Shown here: positions 46,445 through 57,174 of the stretch, piece after piece
How the letters are laid out: every line of letters begins with the position of its first letter
Numbering within the stretch: position 1 is the stretch's first letter
NCBI GenBank assembly: GCA_963693315.1
Contig: OY856188.1
Span: forward strand, 216,016,495-216,080,494
Direction: 5' to 3'
Length of the DNA stretch: 64,000 nucleotides
Source of the DNA: Diogma glabrata
Lineage: Eukaryota; Arthropoda; Insecta; Diptera; Cylindrotomidae
Program-made: the position numbers and the translations under genes
The notes under the pieces: generated by a model
What the model saw: only the letters and a program-made list of their open reading frames with translations
Databases searched by the model: none
Told to the model about the DNA's origin: nothing

Positions 46445-48047
46445 TCCTGTTAAAATATGGAGGGGCTGAAATCTCACAGCTCTGAGATATCAAGACTTCG
46501 GTCTGGGTTAAAGATTTTGATATAGTTTTCGGCAAAAAACTTTTATGAGGACATGGTTTTTAGTTTTGGGCAGCGATGTATATCAAACATAACTCTTTGT
46601 TAAAGTACAAGCATTTTTTATCTCAGTTTAAAAATTTACTACACAACTAACACGAAACATCAATACGATGCCAGAAAATTATAATTAAAATTCCAAAAAT
46701 ATTGTAAAAATTAAATAAAGTCAATCTTTTTAAAAATTCCAAAAATATTCCAAAAATTAGAATAAAATCAAATATTTAAATTTTTTCTAAATTCCAACAT
46801 TTCAAAAATTCTTAAAAATTCCAACTTTTTCCAAAATTCTAAAAATATTGCAAAAATTATTACAAAATCACAAATTGAAAATTTTTTCAAAATTCCAAAA
46901 ATTATAAATTTTTCAAAATTCTAAAAATATTTCAAAAATTCTTACAAAATCAAAAATTAAAACTTTTGCCGATATTCTAAAAATATTGCAAAAATTATTA
47001 CAAAATCAAAAATACAAACTTTTTCAAAATTCCAAAAATATTTCAAAAACTATAACAAATTCAAAAACTTCCATGTCTAATTTCATTTTCAATAACATTT
47101 ACGTCATAAGAACAGCTACATTTTTTTTCCAAAAAATTGGCTAAAAAAATAAATGAAATCATTTTTTGACACACTTGACATTATTTTTTGACAAACTTAT
47201 AATGCCATAATTCTCTATAATAATAATAAAATATCATGTCATACAAACTATTAATTTTATTGTTTTCTAAAAAAAATTAGTAAAAAATAAATAAAAACCT
47301 TTCTTTTGACACACTTGACAACATTTTTTGACAAACTTATAATCCATAATTCTCAATAATAATAATAAAATTTCATTTCAAAGATACAAATTTTATTTTT
47401 TTCCAAAAAAAAGGGTAAAAAACTAAATAAAAATCTTTTGACACACTTGACAACATTTTTTTGACAACCTCATAATGCCATAATTCTCAATAATAATAAT
47501 AAAACTTCATTTCAAACAAACAATTAATTTTTATTTTTTTTCCAAAAAATTAGGTAAAAAAATAAATAAAAATCTTTCTTTTGACACACTTGACAACATT
47601 TTTTTGACAAACTTATAAAGCAATAATCTAGATGTTGGTCTCACATACCAATCCCGACCATCAAGATTTCTCCAAATTCAATTTTCCTACTCGTAATCAC
47701 TTAAAATGAACGTTTTTTAAGCCAAAAATATGCAAATTTCCTTGTTTTGACACACTTAATGATTTTTTTGACACACTTCCAGTACAGTTATCGAACACAG
47801 CGTCCTTTCGGACCTGTCCCTTGAGTATACCTATTTAAAAAAAAAAAATTTTTGAAATCCCTTTAGTGGTTTTCCCTGCAGCGTAGGTAATGACGGCCGG
47901 CCGGCCGACAGACAGACATACATTTTTTTTTTGCCTTTTTAGAATCAGTAGGTCCTAAAACGTCGAGAAATGTCAAAAAAAGTGGGGGTAAGAATTTCAC
48001 TTTTGGCTCATGAATGTAATACTTAGGTCTTTCAGACAGAAGTAATT
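46445..48047 (-). repeat. Right inverted arm of the giant foldback
   Basis: It mirrors the left arm: TGAAATCTCACAGCTCTGAG (46460), the 57-bp repeats in inverse order, the ~140-bp repeats, and the terminal block with GGCCGGCCGGCC near 47895. About 1.6 kb. Confidence 0.8.
47150..47640. repeat. ~140-bp tandem repeat (four units) in the right arm
   Basis: GACACACTTGAC starts at about 47168, 47308, 47440 and 47583 (spacings 140, 132, 143). Each is followed by TTTTTTGACAAACTTATAAT and, except in the last unit, a run of TAA triplets. The left arm has about three inverted units (41910-42200), and an isolated unit lies at 2480-2532. Confidence 0.85.
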
Positions 48048-48054
48048 TTTTAAT

Positions 48055-48343
48055 TCTTTTAATTTTTTCTTATGTCAAATATGTATTTGATAAAATTCCA
48101 ATTTTTCTTCTTTTTTTTCCAATTTTTCTTCAAAAAAAAAAACTAGTCTCCTCTCTTGTCTCCTAACTTATTTATAACTTTATTTATAAAATACTCTTCA
48201 TTCACTAAAGACGAAAATGAAGCTTTCGTTGCATTGTACTAACACCGAATATTAAAAACAAAATCTATTTTTATATTCGTTTTAATACAGTTCAAAATTT
48301 TAATAATGTTCTATGCACCTTTAGTGTGTGAACTTTTCATTGA
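48055..48343. other. AT-rich non-coding DNA
   Basis: Nothing recognised. Confidence 0.4.
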
Positions 48344-48351
48344 GTAAAAAC

Positions 48352-49640
48352 CAGGGTTGTAGCGTATAATACGGTAACGTATAAAACACGTATAAACACA
48401 AAACACGTATAAACACAATTATTTACGTTTTATACCGTATAAAAGTAAAATCCTTAATAAATAAAAATACATTTATATAACATTATCGCGGGCGTATTAT
48501 TCATCGTACTCGTGATATTTTATATTTATAAAGCCTAGATTTCGGGACTAATAGGAACAATTGCTTTAGAAAATATAGCGTCGTCATGATAATTTCTTAC
48601 CCAACTATTCCTATTAGTTCAGAAAACTTCCACATTTAACGTAAATGCTTCTTTTCAAAATATATTTATTTATTTTCAAAACAAATTTAGTCTGCAATAA
48701 TTTGACATTTCCAACCATACCATATTATTATTACCATACCATACCATATTATTCATCAATGACCAAAATTGAATTTACTCAATAAACTTCTCACTAAACT
48801 TTTTCGTTTGACGTAAATACATATTTTAACTATTACAACTTTTGTATAAAAAGAAGATTTGATCTGCAAGAACCTGTTATTTTCAAACTTTGTCTATTAA
48901 TTGGAAGTAGTGCAACCCGGATTCACACAACAAAAATTTTTTAAAAGCATCTCTTTAATAATCTCTAATAATTTCCCTAACTACTAGGACAAAAACGACA
49001 TTTATTCTGCAACAACATAATATTTCGCAGCTTTTCTTTTTAGATGGGAGGAGCTGAAGTTGGATTGAACCATATTTTATATATTAAATAACATTTTATG
49101 ATGCCAAATAATTAAGTTCATGAACTAAATGTTTCTCATCCAAAATGTTTCCCATTAAGTAAATGTTGGAATTAAAATGAAAGAAAATCATACAGTATAT
49201 GTGTTGAAAAATTCAAAAATAATTTAATTGCTTGAGTTTGAGTGCTCAAAAAATCTCTAATATATAATTCAAAATTTTCAATATCCAAATCTAGTGAATT
49301 AAAAATTATTAAGTTTAATGTACAGTAACATAGTCTTTCGTATAAAGTATAAAATATACATTCAAACAACATCTAGAATTTAAATAGTTTTTGTTATAAA
49401 TTATAAAATATATAAATAATTTATAACTACGTAATTATATTTTTACTAAAATATATATATTTTTACTAAAAATATAAGTAATATTTGAAGTAAGAAGTAT
49501 TTTTAATTTTTTATGAATGAATTTCAAAAACAAAATCATATTATACGTTTTATACGTTGTATACGTTTTATACGTTTTATACGCTACGTATTATACGTGT
49601 AACGTATAAAACGTTTTATACGTGTATACTAGCAACCCTG
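48352..49640. mobile_element. Non-autonomous hAT element with perfect 8-bp target duplication
   Basis: It starts CAGGGTTGTAGCGTATAAT and ends with the complement of CAGGGTTGCTAGTATACAC. GTAAAAAC flanks both sides (48344-48351 and 49641-49648). CAGGGTTG ends and an 8-bp duplication are diagnostic for hAT. Both subterminal regions are arrays of ACGTATAAAACG-type motifs, at least four on each side. No transposase was recognised inside its 1289 bp. The 5.8-kb duplication begins inside it, at 48908. Confidence 0.88.
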
Positions 49641-50353
49641 GTAAAAACTACTGACAGAAGAATAATAATAGTGTGAAAAAATAACCACAAAAAATACTAA
49701 AATATTTAAAAGATGTTTGCCATAAAACCACTATTTTCTTGACCGATGTGTGACGAAGGATATTTTGGTACACACCACTTTTGTGTCAAAAATGTGTTTT
49801 TACTTTCCTTCGTCCCATGGTTCCAAATTCCAGATTTATTTAAACATTTATTTTTCAAGTTTAATGACATTCCATCCCTCAAAACCATTTATCCAAGTTT
49901 CAGTTTTGCTAATAATGCAAAATGGCATTAATTTAAATTACATTTTCCCATGTTTTTTGTAAAATTCACAGAAAACAATTAATGTAAAATTCTGGATTAA
50001 CGTAAGTCTTGATCCATTTTCACTTTATTTAACTCTCATTTTTCTTTCTTTTCTTCTTAAGTCTGAAATTCAGCCTTTCGATTTTTTTTGTAACTTAATA
50101 AGTTTTTCGTTTAATTGTGGGAAAGTTAATATTTCCCACATTTTGATTAGATTTCTGGAATTACGTTATTTTTTTCATCACATTATTATTACTTTCGTCA
50201 ACTAACGACATTTTGATCAGGGCTCGGATAACACCGAGGTGTTGACTTGAGTGAAGCAGTTTTGGTTGGTACTTGCCATCGAAGTGTGGGTCAAGCAATC
50301 TGGATCATTTTGTTTTTTTTTTGGTTTTTTTTTTTGGTGTTTTAATTTTTTTA

Positions 50354-50615
50354 GTTTGATTAGTTGATTTTATTAAGAGGAAAAAAAATATGTTACAAAA
50401 ACCAAAATTGGAAAAATTATACTGAAGTAATTGTTTTGTTTGATTATTTGATTTTATTAAGAGGAAAAAGAAAATATTACAGAAACAAAAATTTGTAAAA
50501 ATTATAGTGTATTACATAATTGTTTTGTTTGATTAGTTGATTTTAATAAGAGGAAAGAAATTTATTAAATGTAAACTGCGTAGATTGAAAAAAATTATTG
50601 GTAAATACATTGGTG
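50354..50615. repeat. ~85-bp tandem repeat, about three units
   Basis: GTTTGATTAGTTGATTTTAT recurs at 50354, 50438 and 50527 (spacings 84 and 89). Each is followed by AAGAGGAAA. The third unit degrades. It is repeated in unit 2 at 56163-56424. Confidence 0.8.
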
Positions 50616-50859
50616 AATTTTATATTAAATTTGTGTATTATTTTTTTGGGATGAAATTGTGGAATCACCGAAAGTTGGTACGTAAGGGATTACGAACTAT
50701 CACCAAAATACTGGATTAAAGTATATAACCACAGAGTTGGAGGAAAATTTGATGAGTTTGGTTGTTAGCTTTAATTATAAATGTGTTTTTTATTTGGTTT
50801 GATTTGGCACTGGATAAAAAAAATTGTTTTTTTTGTCATAATGTTTGAACTTGGGGGTA

Positions 50860-51365
50860 AAAGACAAGAAAAACAATGGTGTGGTTTAAACCCAAGATAG
50901 GGGAGAGTTGATTATGGTTACGTGATGGATTGGTAGAAAGGACAGTAACTAGGGAATAGGGCACATGCTTTTAGGATTGGCAAGATAGGTAAGAATGGAG
51001 TTTATCTCTTATAGGGTTAAAGTTTATACCGCTTACTACTAAGACTGCCTAGCTACCGGACAACCTACGACCCAATACATACGTCTGAGCTAAGTCGAAT
51101 AAGCGGGTCCGGGCTTCTAACTAGGTGAACAAAATCTCTAACGTTAGTAAGTGCAATCTTTGCTCCCATCTGGGGGTCTAGGTTGCACTGCTAATCGTTA
51201 CAGAAGCTGGAAGTGCTGCTACAAAGCTCTATAAAATTATATAACTTAGCAAACGAAATAAATATATCAGTAATAACCCTTAGATAGCTAAAACAGGAGA
51301 GGGAGTAATTGCCCACCCAGAAACTCCGACGATTGATTCAACGGCTGAAATTTCCAGTATATAAC
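50860..51365. other. GC-richer non-coding island, nature unknown
   Basis: It contains CCGCTTACTACTAAGACTGC, AGCTACCGGACAACC, AATAAGCGGGTCCGGGCTTC and ACTCCGACGATTGATTCAAC. There is no open frame on either strand. Base composition differs clearly from the neighbours. LTR or 5' UTR of a retroelement is possible but no partner repeat was found. Confidence 0.4.
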
Positions 51366-52800
51366 ACAGTGTCCAAAATAATACACAATATTTCACTTAA
51401 CACAATTTCAATTTTACCTGTTTAACACTTTCACGGGTTTATTTGAACTACATGTATATGTTCAGGAATTCAAAAAGGAATTCGTTAAACACAATTCTAC
51501 TTAATTGTCCGAATATTCCAAGAAAATTCAAAATTTCTTTACAAAGAAATCTCGAGAAATTCTGAGAATATCAACGTCATTATTTTGTATGTATTTTATT
51601 TAATGAATTATCATAACCCTCTTCTTCATACCCGATTGAATGACGCCAAGTTAGAAAAACAATGAACTTTGCCATATGCAAAAAATTGGATTAGTGTTTT
51701 TGAATAAATTTTTTTGAATTTTTTATGTGGAGTTTTATTTTTAAAGATGGCGTTAAATATTTTTATCAATTTTTTATATTAAGTTTTAATTTTAAAATAG
51801 CGCAAAAAGTTAACGATATTTTCTGTGCAAAAAAAACAAGCAGGCTTACAATGTTAGGGGTTTTTTTGGTATTATTTATTTTTTTCTCTTCACCTTTTTT
51901 CTTGGAAAAAATGTCACATATTGAAAAGTGATTGTATAGGGAAAATTGAGGTTGAATAAAATGTTTTGTTTTATTTTGGATTTTTGAGATCAATTAAACT
52001 CAAGTCGGTAAAGAAGTAATTGGAATATTTTCAATTCAAAGGTATGGTTTGAAGTTTCTCAGAAAAAAACTACAATTCACATTTTACGTGTTTCGGATCG
52101 GATTGTTTTATATTTCGAAGCGATTATGTAGAATTGTAACAATTTTAAAACATTCGTATGTCGTAATGCCAAACTGGTATAAAATTGTTTACAATTTCAC
52201 ACCGTCTTGGTTTTTTAGAATTTCACAATATTGTCGAAATTTACAATATTGTTAGCACAATTATGTTTTTTGGAAATGGATCTCTGATATTCATATTATA
52301 GGTCGAAGTTCAATTCACTCAGAAAATTTTCAACCAAATAATTACTATTATATGTCAAATGTTTCTATAGTTAAAAATGTTTTAATTTATATGATTGTCA
52401 TAAAATTTGGTAACAAAATGTATAATAATTCTTTTAATACGTGTTGTGTTGATGGTTACAATTTTTTTTTATTATATTATACTATTATACTATCCATCAA
52501 AAGCAAAATATCAAATAACTATTTGTCATAGTTAAAAAGTATTATTCTATCCGTTTACATTGTAATATTTTAATAGCTATTTGCTATTATTCTGTTATTC
52601 TGCCATGGTGTGGACTTGGTGTTAGCAACTTTTATTTTAATTTCTTTTTCCTATTTCTGTTGTACGTATAGTTACAATAATTTAGTAATTAGTACAATAA
52701 CTTAAACAGTAAATTATTCAAACCGTTTAATTTTATATTAAATTGTATATGAACACCGCGTTATAACTCTCTGTAGTTCGAGCGGTTAATGTATGTTGCT
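51366..52800. other. AT-rich non-coding DNA (also 57175-58609)
   Basis: Short open frames (51725-51931, 52049-52255 plus; 51766-51993 minus) are without recognisable motifs. The same holds for their copies 5809 bp downstream. Confidence 0.5.
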
Positions 52801-52825
52801 AAAGTTAGCAATTTATTAATAAAGC

Positions 52826-52968
52826 AAAAATAGTACATTATTTAATTAGGAGCTAAAGTGATACTTTTTGTGTTGAGTCTATAGTTTGACGGCCGACCGC
52901 AGGGGGGCCGACAATTATAGACGAAACACAAAAAGTCACTTTAGCTCCGAATTAAATACACTATTTTT
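52826..52968. mobile_element. Family C palindromic MITE, copy 1
   Basis: The left arm AATAGTACATTATTTAATTA with GGAGCTAAAGTGATACTTTT is mirrored by AAAAGTCACTTTAGCTCC and GAATTAAATACACTATTTTT. The loop is GC-rich (GACGGCCGACCGCAGGGGGG). The right flank shares the TATCAAAGCAGCC and TGTTGTCATGGTTACAC module with family B. Confidence 0.85.
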
Positions 52969-53383
52969 TCAGCAAACGTTTAAAGTTTTTATAAATATGA
53001 AATTAATACATCAAACTTTTTATAAATATGAATTTGTATCGTCATAATTACTTCCAAAAAAGAGAAAAAAACATTTAAATTTGTATAAAATTTTACATAT
53101 AAAATTTTTTTATCAAAGCAGCCTTTTCAAAATTTCATAATATGAGAATCAACTTATTTTTTGTTGTCATGGTTACACAATATGTTTGAAAAAATAACAA
53201 ATAACAAATGCTACTTTACAGCCTCCGTAATATAAAATAAAAATGGCGTTACTTTTGCTGTCGCTAGACGTTACTTTTGCTGTCAGTAAGACTTTAGCTA
53301 ACGCCCTAGCGGCAGTAAAGTTAAACTTTACAGCCGTTTGCCGAAAAAAAAATATATGTACTTAACGACTTTTTTAACAATTG

Positions 53384-54477
53384 CAGGGTGGGTCAAAAGT
53401 CACCATCGTGTTTAAACATTTAAGAACTTTTTCGTTAATATATTTCTTTTATTTTTTTTTTTTTTTCAGATTATATAAATAACACCAGGAGAATAAATAA
53501 TAAAGAGAATTACAACGGAAACAAACAACCAGAATAATAGAATTTTATTATTTAAATCAGCGATCAATATTTTAATGCAAAGAGTATATTGTCGACATTT
53601 TAACCTCAGAATTTCGCCCTCTGGAGCAATGATTCGTTGCTTAGTGAGAGATTTGCCTCGAACCGGCAGACAACGTTTATTTCGCACTGCGGCAAATATT
53701 GAACGTGTAGATCAAAGTATTATATTGAACGTGTAGAGCATTGAAAATCTGATTATGAGTGATGAAGCTCGTTTTTGTTTGAATGGCTTTGTTAATAAGC
53801 AGAACCTAAGATTCTGGCGTTCTGAAAATTTAAAAACCGTTCATCAACGCTAATTGCACCCCATTAGGTGTACAGTATGGTGTGGTATTACATATGTAAA
53901 TATCATTGGGCCTACTTGTTCGAAAATGAAGATAAAAGTGTTGTAACCGTATATGGAGAGCAGTATCAGCTTATGATAGAACATTTTTACTTTCTGCACT
54001 TAAAACAGACCTGAGATGTAGTTTCAGCAGGTTGGAGCCTCTGCTCACACTGCGCGAGACACAATGGCACTTTTAAGTCACATTTTTGGAGAGAAAATAA
54101 TTTCCAAAAATTCGGTTATTAAGTGGCCAGCGCGTTTGCCAGATTTGTCAGCACCCAACTATTTTTTCTGAGGTTATTTGAAGAAGCTAGTATATGTGAA
54201 CAAGCCCAAGACAATCTTTGAACTCAAGGCGACATTGTTGCAGAAATTCGAGCGTTACAGCCACAAATTTTGAAAGATGTTATGAAAAATACTCTAAAAC
54301 GAGCCCTTCATTGCGAAGCTGAAAACGAAGGTCATTTAAGTGACATTATTTTTCACACTTAGTGTAAAAAAATTTCCATTTTCTATATCTTGTAATCTGA
54401 AAAAAAAAATAAGAAAAATATATAAACGAAAAAGTTATTTAATTTTTCAACCCCATGATGACTTTTGGTACACCCTG
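53384..54477 (+). mobile_element. Tc1/mariner-like element, inactive
   Basis: The left end is CAGGGTGGGTCAAAAGTCAC and the reverse complement of the right end is CAGGGTGTACCAAAAGTCAT. The similarity continues about 50 bp inward (AACTTTTTCGTT). The right end is followed by TA; the left TA is lost. Inside lies a plus-strand transposase remnant. At 1094 bp it is shorter than typical full-length members. Confidence 0.82.
53590..54335 (+). pseudogene. Mariner-like transposase, dead
   Basis: Plus-strand pieces: MIRCLVRDLPRTGRQRLFRT, a stop near 53735, MSDEARFCLNGFVNKQ with the first catalytic Asp, WRSENLKTVHQR, CTVWCGITYVNIIGPT, then several stops and FQQVGASAHTARDTMALLSH, where the second Asp of the usual QDGA is Val. 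Next comes KWPARLPDLSAPNYFF, where the third acidic position is Asn, a stop, then LKKLVYVNKPKTIFELKATL. Two of three catalytic acids are gone and at least six stops or shifts exist. It would have been a cut-and-paste DDE/D transposase inserting at TA. Confidence 0.85.
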
Positions 54478-54716
54478 TATTATTACCGATACATGCAATT
54501 ATTTTTGATACATTTAATTGTCTTTTGAGTTTTGATGGAATTCTGTTCTGGTCTTTCAGACCGATGTAACAAGTAAAAGCTATCCATCAGTTGTTACTCT
54601 ATTTTTGCTACCAAAGCGCGGATTCACTGGCTGTATAGATAGTTGTGAAACCCATTTCCGTTCATGTGTTTCTTGCATAGTTTGCCAGGAATTGTGTTGT
54701 AAATATGGAAAATAAA

Positions 54717-55449
54717 TAGTGCAACCCGGATTCACACAACAAAAATTTTTTAAAAGCATCTCTTTAATAATCTCTAATAATTTCCCTAACTACTAGGACA
54801 AAAACGACATTTATTCTGCAACAACATAATATTTCGCAGCTTTTCTTTTTAGATGGGAGGAGCTGAAGTTGGATTGAACCATATTTTATATATTAAATAA
54901 CATTTTATGATGCCAAATAATTAAGTTCATGAACTAAATGTTTCTCATCCAAAATGTTTCCCATTAAGTAAATGTTGGAATTAAAATGAAAGAAAATCAT
55001 ACAGTATATGTGTTGAAAAATTCAAAAATAATTTAATTGCTTGAGTTTGAGTGCTCAAAAAATCTCTAATATATAATTCAAAATTTTCAATATCCAAATC
55101 TAGTGAATTAAAAATTATTAAGTTTAATGTACAGTAACATAATCTTTCGTATAAAGTATAAAATATACATACAAATAACATCTAGAATTTAAATAGTTTT
55201 TGTTATAAATTATAAAATATATAAATAATTTATAACTACGTAATTATATTTTTACTAAAATATATATATTTTTACTAAAAATATAAGTAATATTTGAAGT
55301 AAGAAGTATTTTTAATTTTTTATGAATGAATTTCAAAAACAAAATCATATTATACGTTTTATACGTTGTATACGTTTTATACGTTTTATACGCTACGTAT
55401 TATACGTGTAACGTATAAAACGTTTTATACGTGTATACTAGCAACCCTG
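54717..55449. mobile_element. Truncated copy of the hAT element (right part)
   Basis: Duplicate of 48908-49640, lacking the left terminus. It proves that the duplication happened after the hAT insertion. Small differences from copy 1 occur near 55139 and 55171-55177. Confidence 0.9.
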
Positions 55450-56162
55450 GTAAAAACTACTGACAGAAGAATAATAATAGTGTGAAAAAATAACCACAAA
55501 AAATACTAAAATATTTAAAAGATGTTTGCCATAAAACCACTATTTTCTTGACCGATGTGTGACGAAGGATATTTTGGTACACACCACTTTTGTGTCAAAA
55601 ATGTGTTTTTACTTTCCTTCGTCCCATGGTTCCAAATTCCAGATTTATTTAAACATTTATTTTTCAAGTTTAATGACATTCCATCCCTCAAAACCATTTA
55701 TCCAAGTTTCAGTTTTGCTAATAATGCAAAATGGCATTGATTTAAATTACATTTTCCCATGTTTTTTGTAAAATTCACAGAAAACAATTAATGTAAAATT
55801 CTGGATTAACGTAAGTCTTGATCCATTTTCACTTTATTTAACTCTCATTTTTCTTTCTTTTCTTCTTAAGTCTGAAATTCAGCCTTTCGATTTTTTTTGT
55901 AACTTAATAAGTTTTTCGTTTAATTGTGGGAAAGTTAATATTTCCCACATTTTGATTAGATTTCTGGAATTACGTTATTTTTTTCATCACATTATTATTA
56001 CTTTCGTCAACTAACGACATTTTGATCAGGGCTCGGATAACACCGAGGTGTTGACTTGAGTGAAGCAGTTTTGGTTGGTACTTGCCATCGAAGTGTGGGT
56101 CAAGCAATCTGGATCATTTTGTTTTTTTTTTGGTTTTTTTTTTTGGTGTTTTAATTTTTTTA

Positions 56163-56424
56163 GTTTGATTAGTTGATTTTATTAAGAGGAAAAAAAATAT
56201 GTTACAAAAACCAAAATTGGAAAAATTATACTGAAGTAATTGTTTTGTTTGATTATTTGATTTTATTAAGAGGAAAAAGAAAATATTACAGAAACAAAAA
56301 TTTGTAAAAATTATAGTGTATTACATAATTGTTTTGTTTGATTAGTTGATTTTAATAAGAGGAAAGAAATTTATTAAATGTAAACTGCGTAGATTGAAAA
56401 AAATTATTGGTAAATACATTGGTG
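56163..56424. repeat. ~85-bp tandem repeat, copy in duplication unit 2
   Basis: Same as 50354-50615, shifted by 5809. Confidence 0.8.
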
Positions 56425-56668
56425 AATTTTATATTAAATTTGTGTATTATTTTTTTGGGATGAAATTGTGGAATCACCGAAAGTTGGTACGTAAGGGATT
56501 ACGAACTATCACCAAAATACTGGATTAAAGTATATAACCACAGAGTTGGAGGAAAATTTGATGAGTTTGGTTGTTAGCTTTAATTATAAATGTGTTTTTT
56601 ATTTGGTTTGATTTGGCACTGGATAAAAAAAATTGTTTTTTTTGTCATAATGTTTGAACTTGGGGGTA

Positions 56669-57174
56669 AAAGACAAGAAAAACAATGGTGTGGTTTAAAC
56701 CCAAGATAGGGGAGAGTTGATTATGGTTACGTGATGGATTGGTAGAAAGGACAGTAACTAGGGAATAGGGCACATGCTTTTAGGATTGGCAAGATAGGTA
56801 AGAATGGAGTTTATCTCTTATAGGGTTAAAGTTTATACCGCTTACTACTAAGACTGCCTAGCTACCGGACAACCTACGACCCAATACATACGTCTGAGCT
56901 AAGTCGAATAAGCGGGTCCGGGCTTCTAACTAGGTGAACAAAATCTCTAACGTTAGTAAGTGCAATCTTTGCTCCCATCTGGGGGTCTAGGTTGCACTGC
57001 TAATCGTTACAGAAGCTGGAAGTGCTGCTACAAAGCTCTATAAAATTATATAACTTAGCAAACGAAATAAATATATCAGTAATAACCCTTAGATAGCTAA
57101 AACAGGAGAGGGAGTAATTGCCCACCCAGAAACTCCGACGATTGATTCAACGGCTGAAATTTCCAGTATATAAC
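56669..57174. other. GC-richer island, copy in duplication unit 2
   Basis: Same sequence as 50860-51365. Confidence 0.4.

Larger units (their letters stand above)
39903..48047. mobile_element. Giant foldback element (~8.1 kb) with long inverted arms
   Basis: The left end (AATTACTTCAGTTTTGA, then ATGAACCAAAAGTGAAATTC, then GCCGGCCGGCCGT at about 40042) is repeated inverted at the right end (TCATGAGCCAAAAGTGAAAT read in reverse complement, GGCCGGCCGGCCGTCATTAC). The arms remain alignable inward to about 43270 on the left and 46445 on the right, where TTTCAGCCCCT and AGGGGCTGAAATCTCA face each other. The arms are largely tandem repeats. The ~3.2 kb centre has no coding capacity. No transposase is seen, so it must be non-autonomous. 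Foldback (FB) or long-TIR MITE is the best label. Confidence 0.8.
48908..54716. repeat. 5809-bp tandem duplication, unit 1
   Basis: TAGTGCAACCCGGATTCAC at 48908 recurs at 54717, and the whole unit repeats with a constant offset of 5809. I counted seven single-base differences (near 49330, two near 49360, 49927, 52672, and two near 54116). That is about 99.9% identity. Confidence 0.97.

Noticed and set aside
47150..47640. CRISPR-like array of regular repeats
   Set aside because: Units are ~140 bp with no short conserved repeat plus unique spacers; this is a simple tandem repeat in a eukaryotic foldback arm.
39903..48047. Polinton/Maverick element, because of long inverted ends and 8 kb size
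   Set aside because: No integrase, DNA polymerase B, protease or capsid motif could be read in any frame; the core is non-coding.
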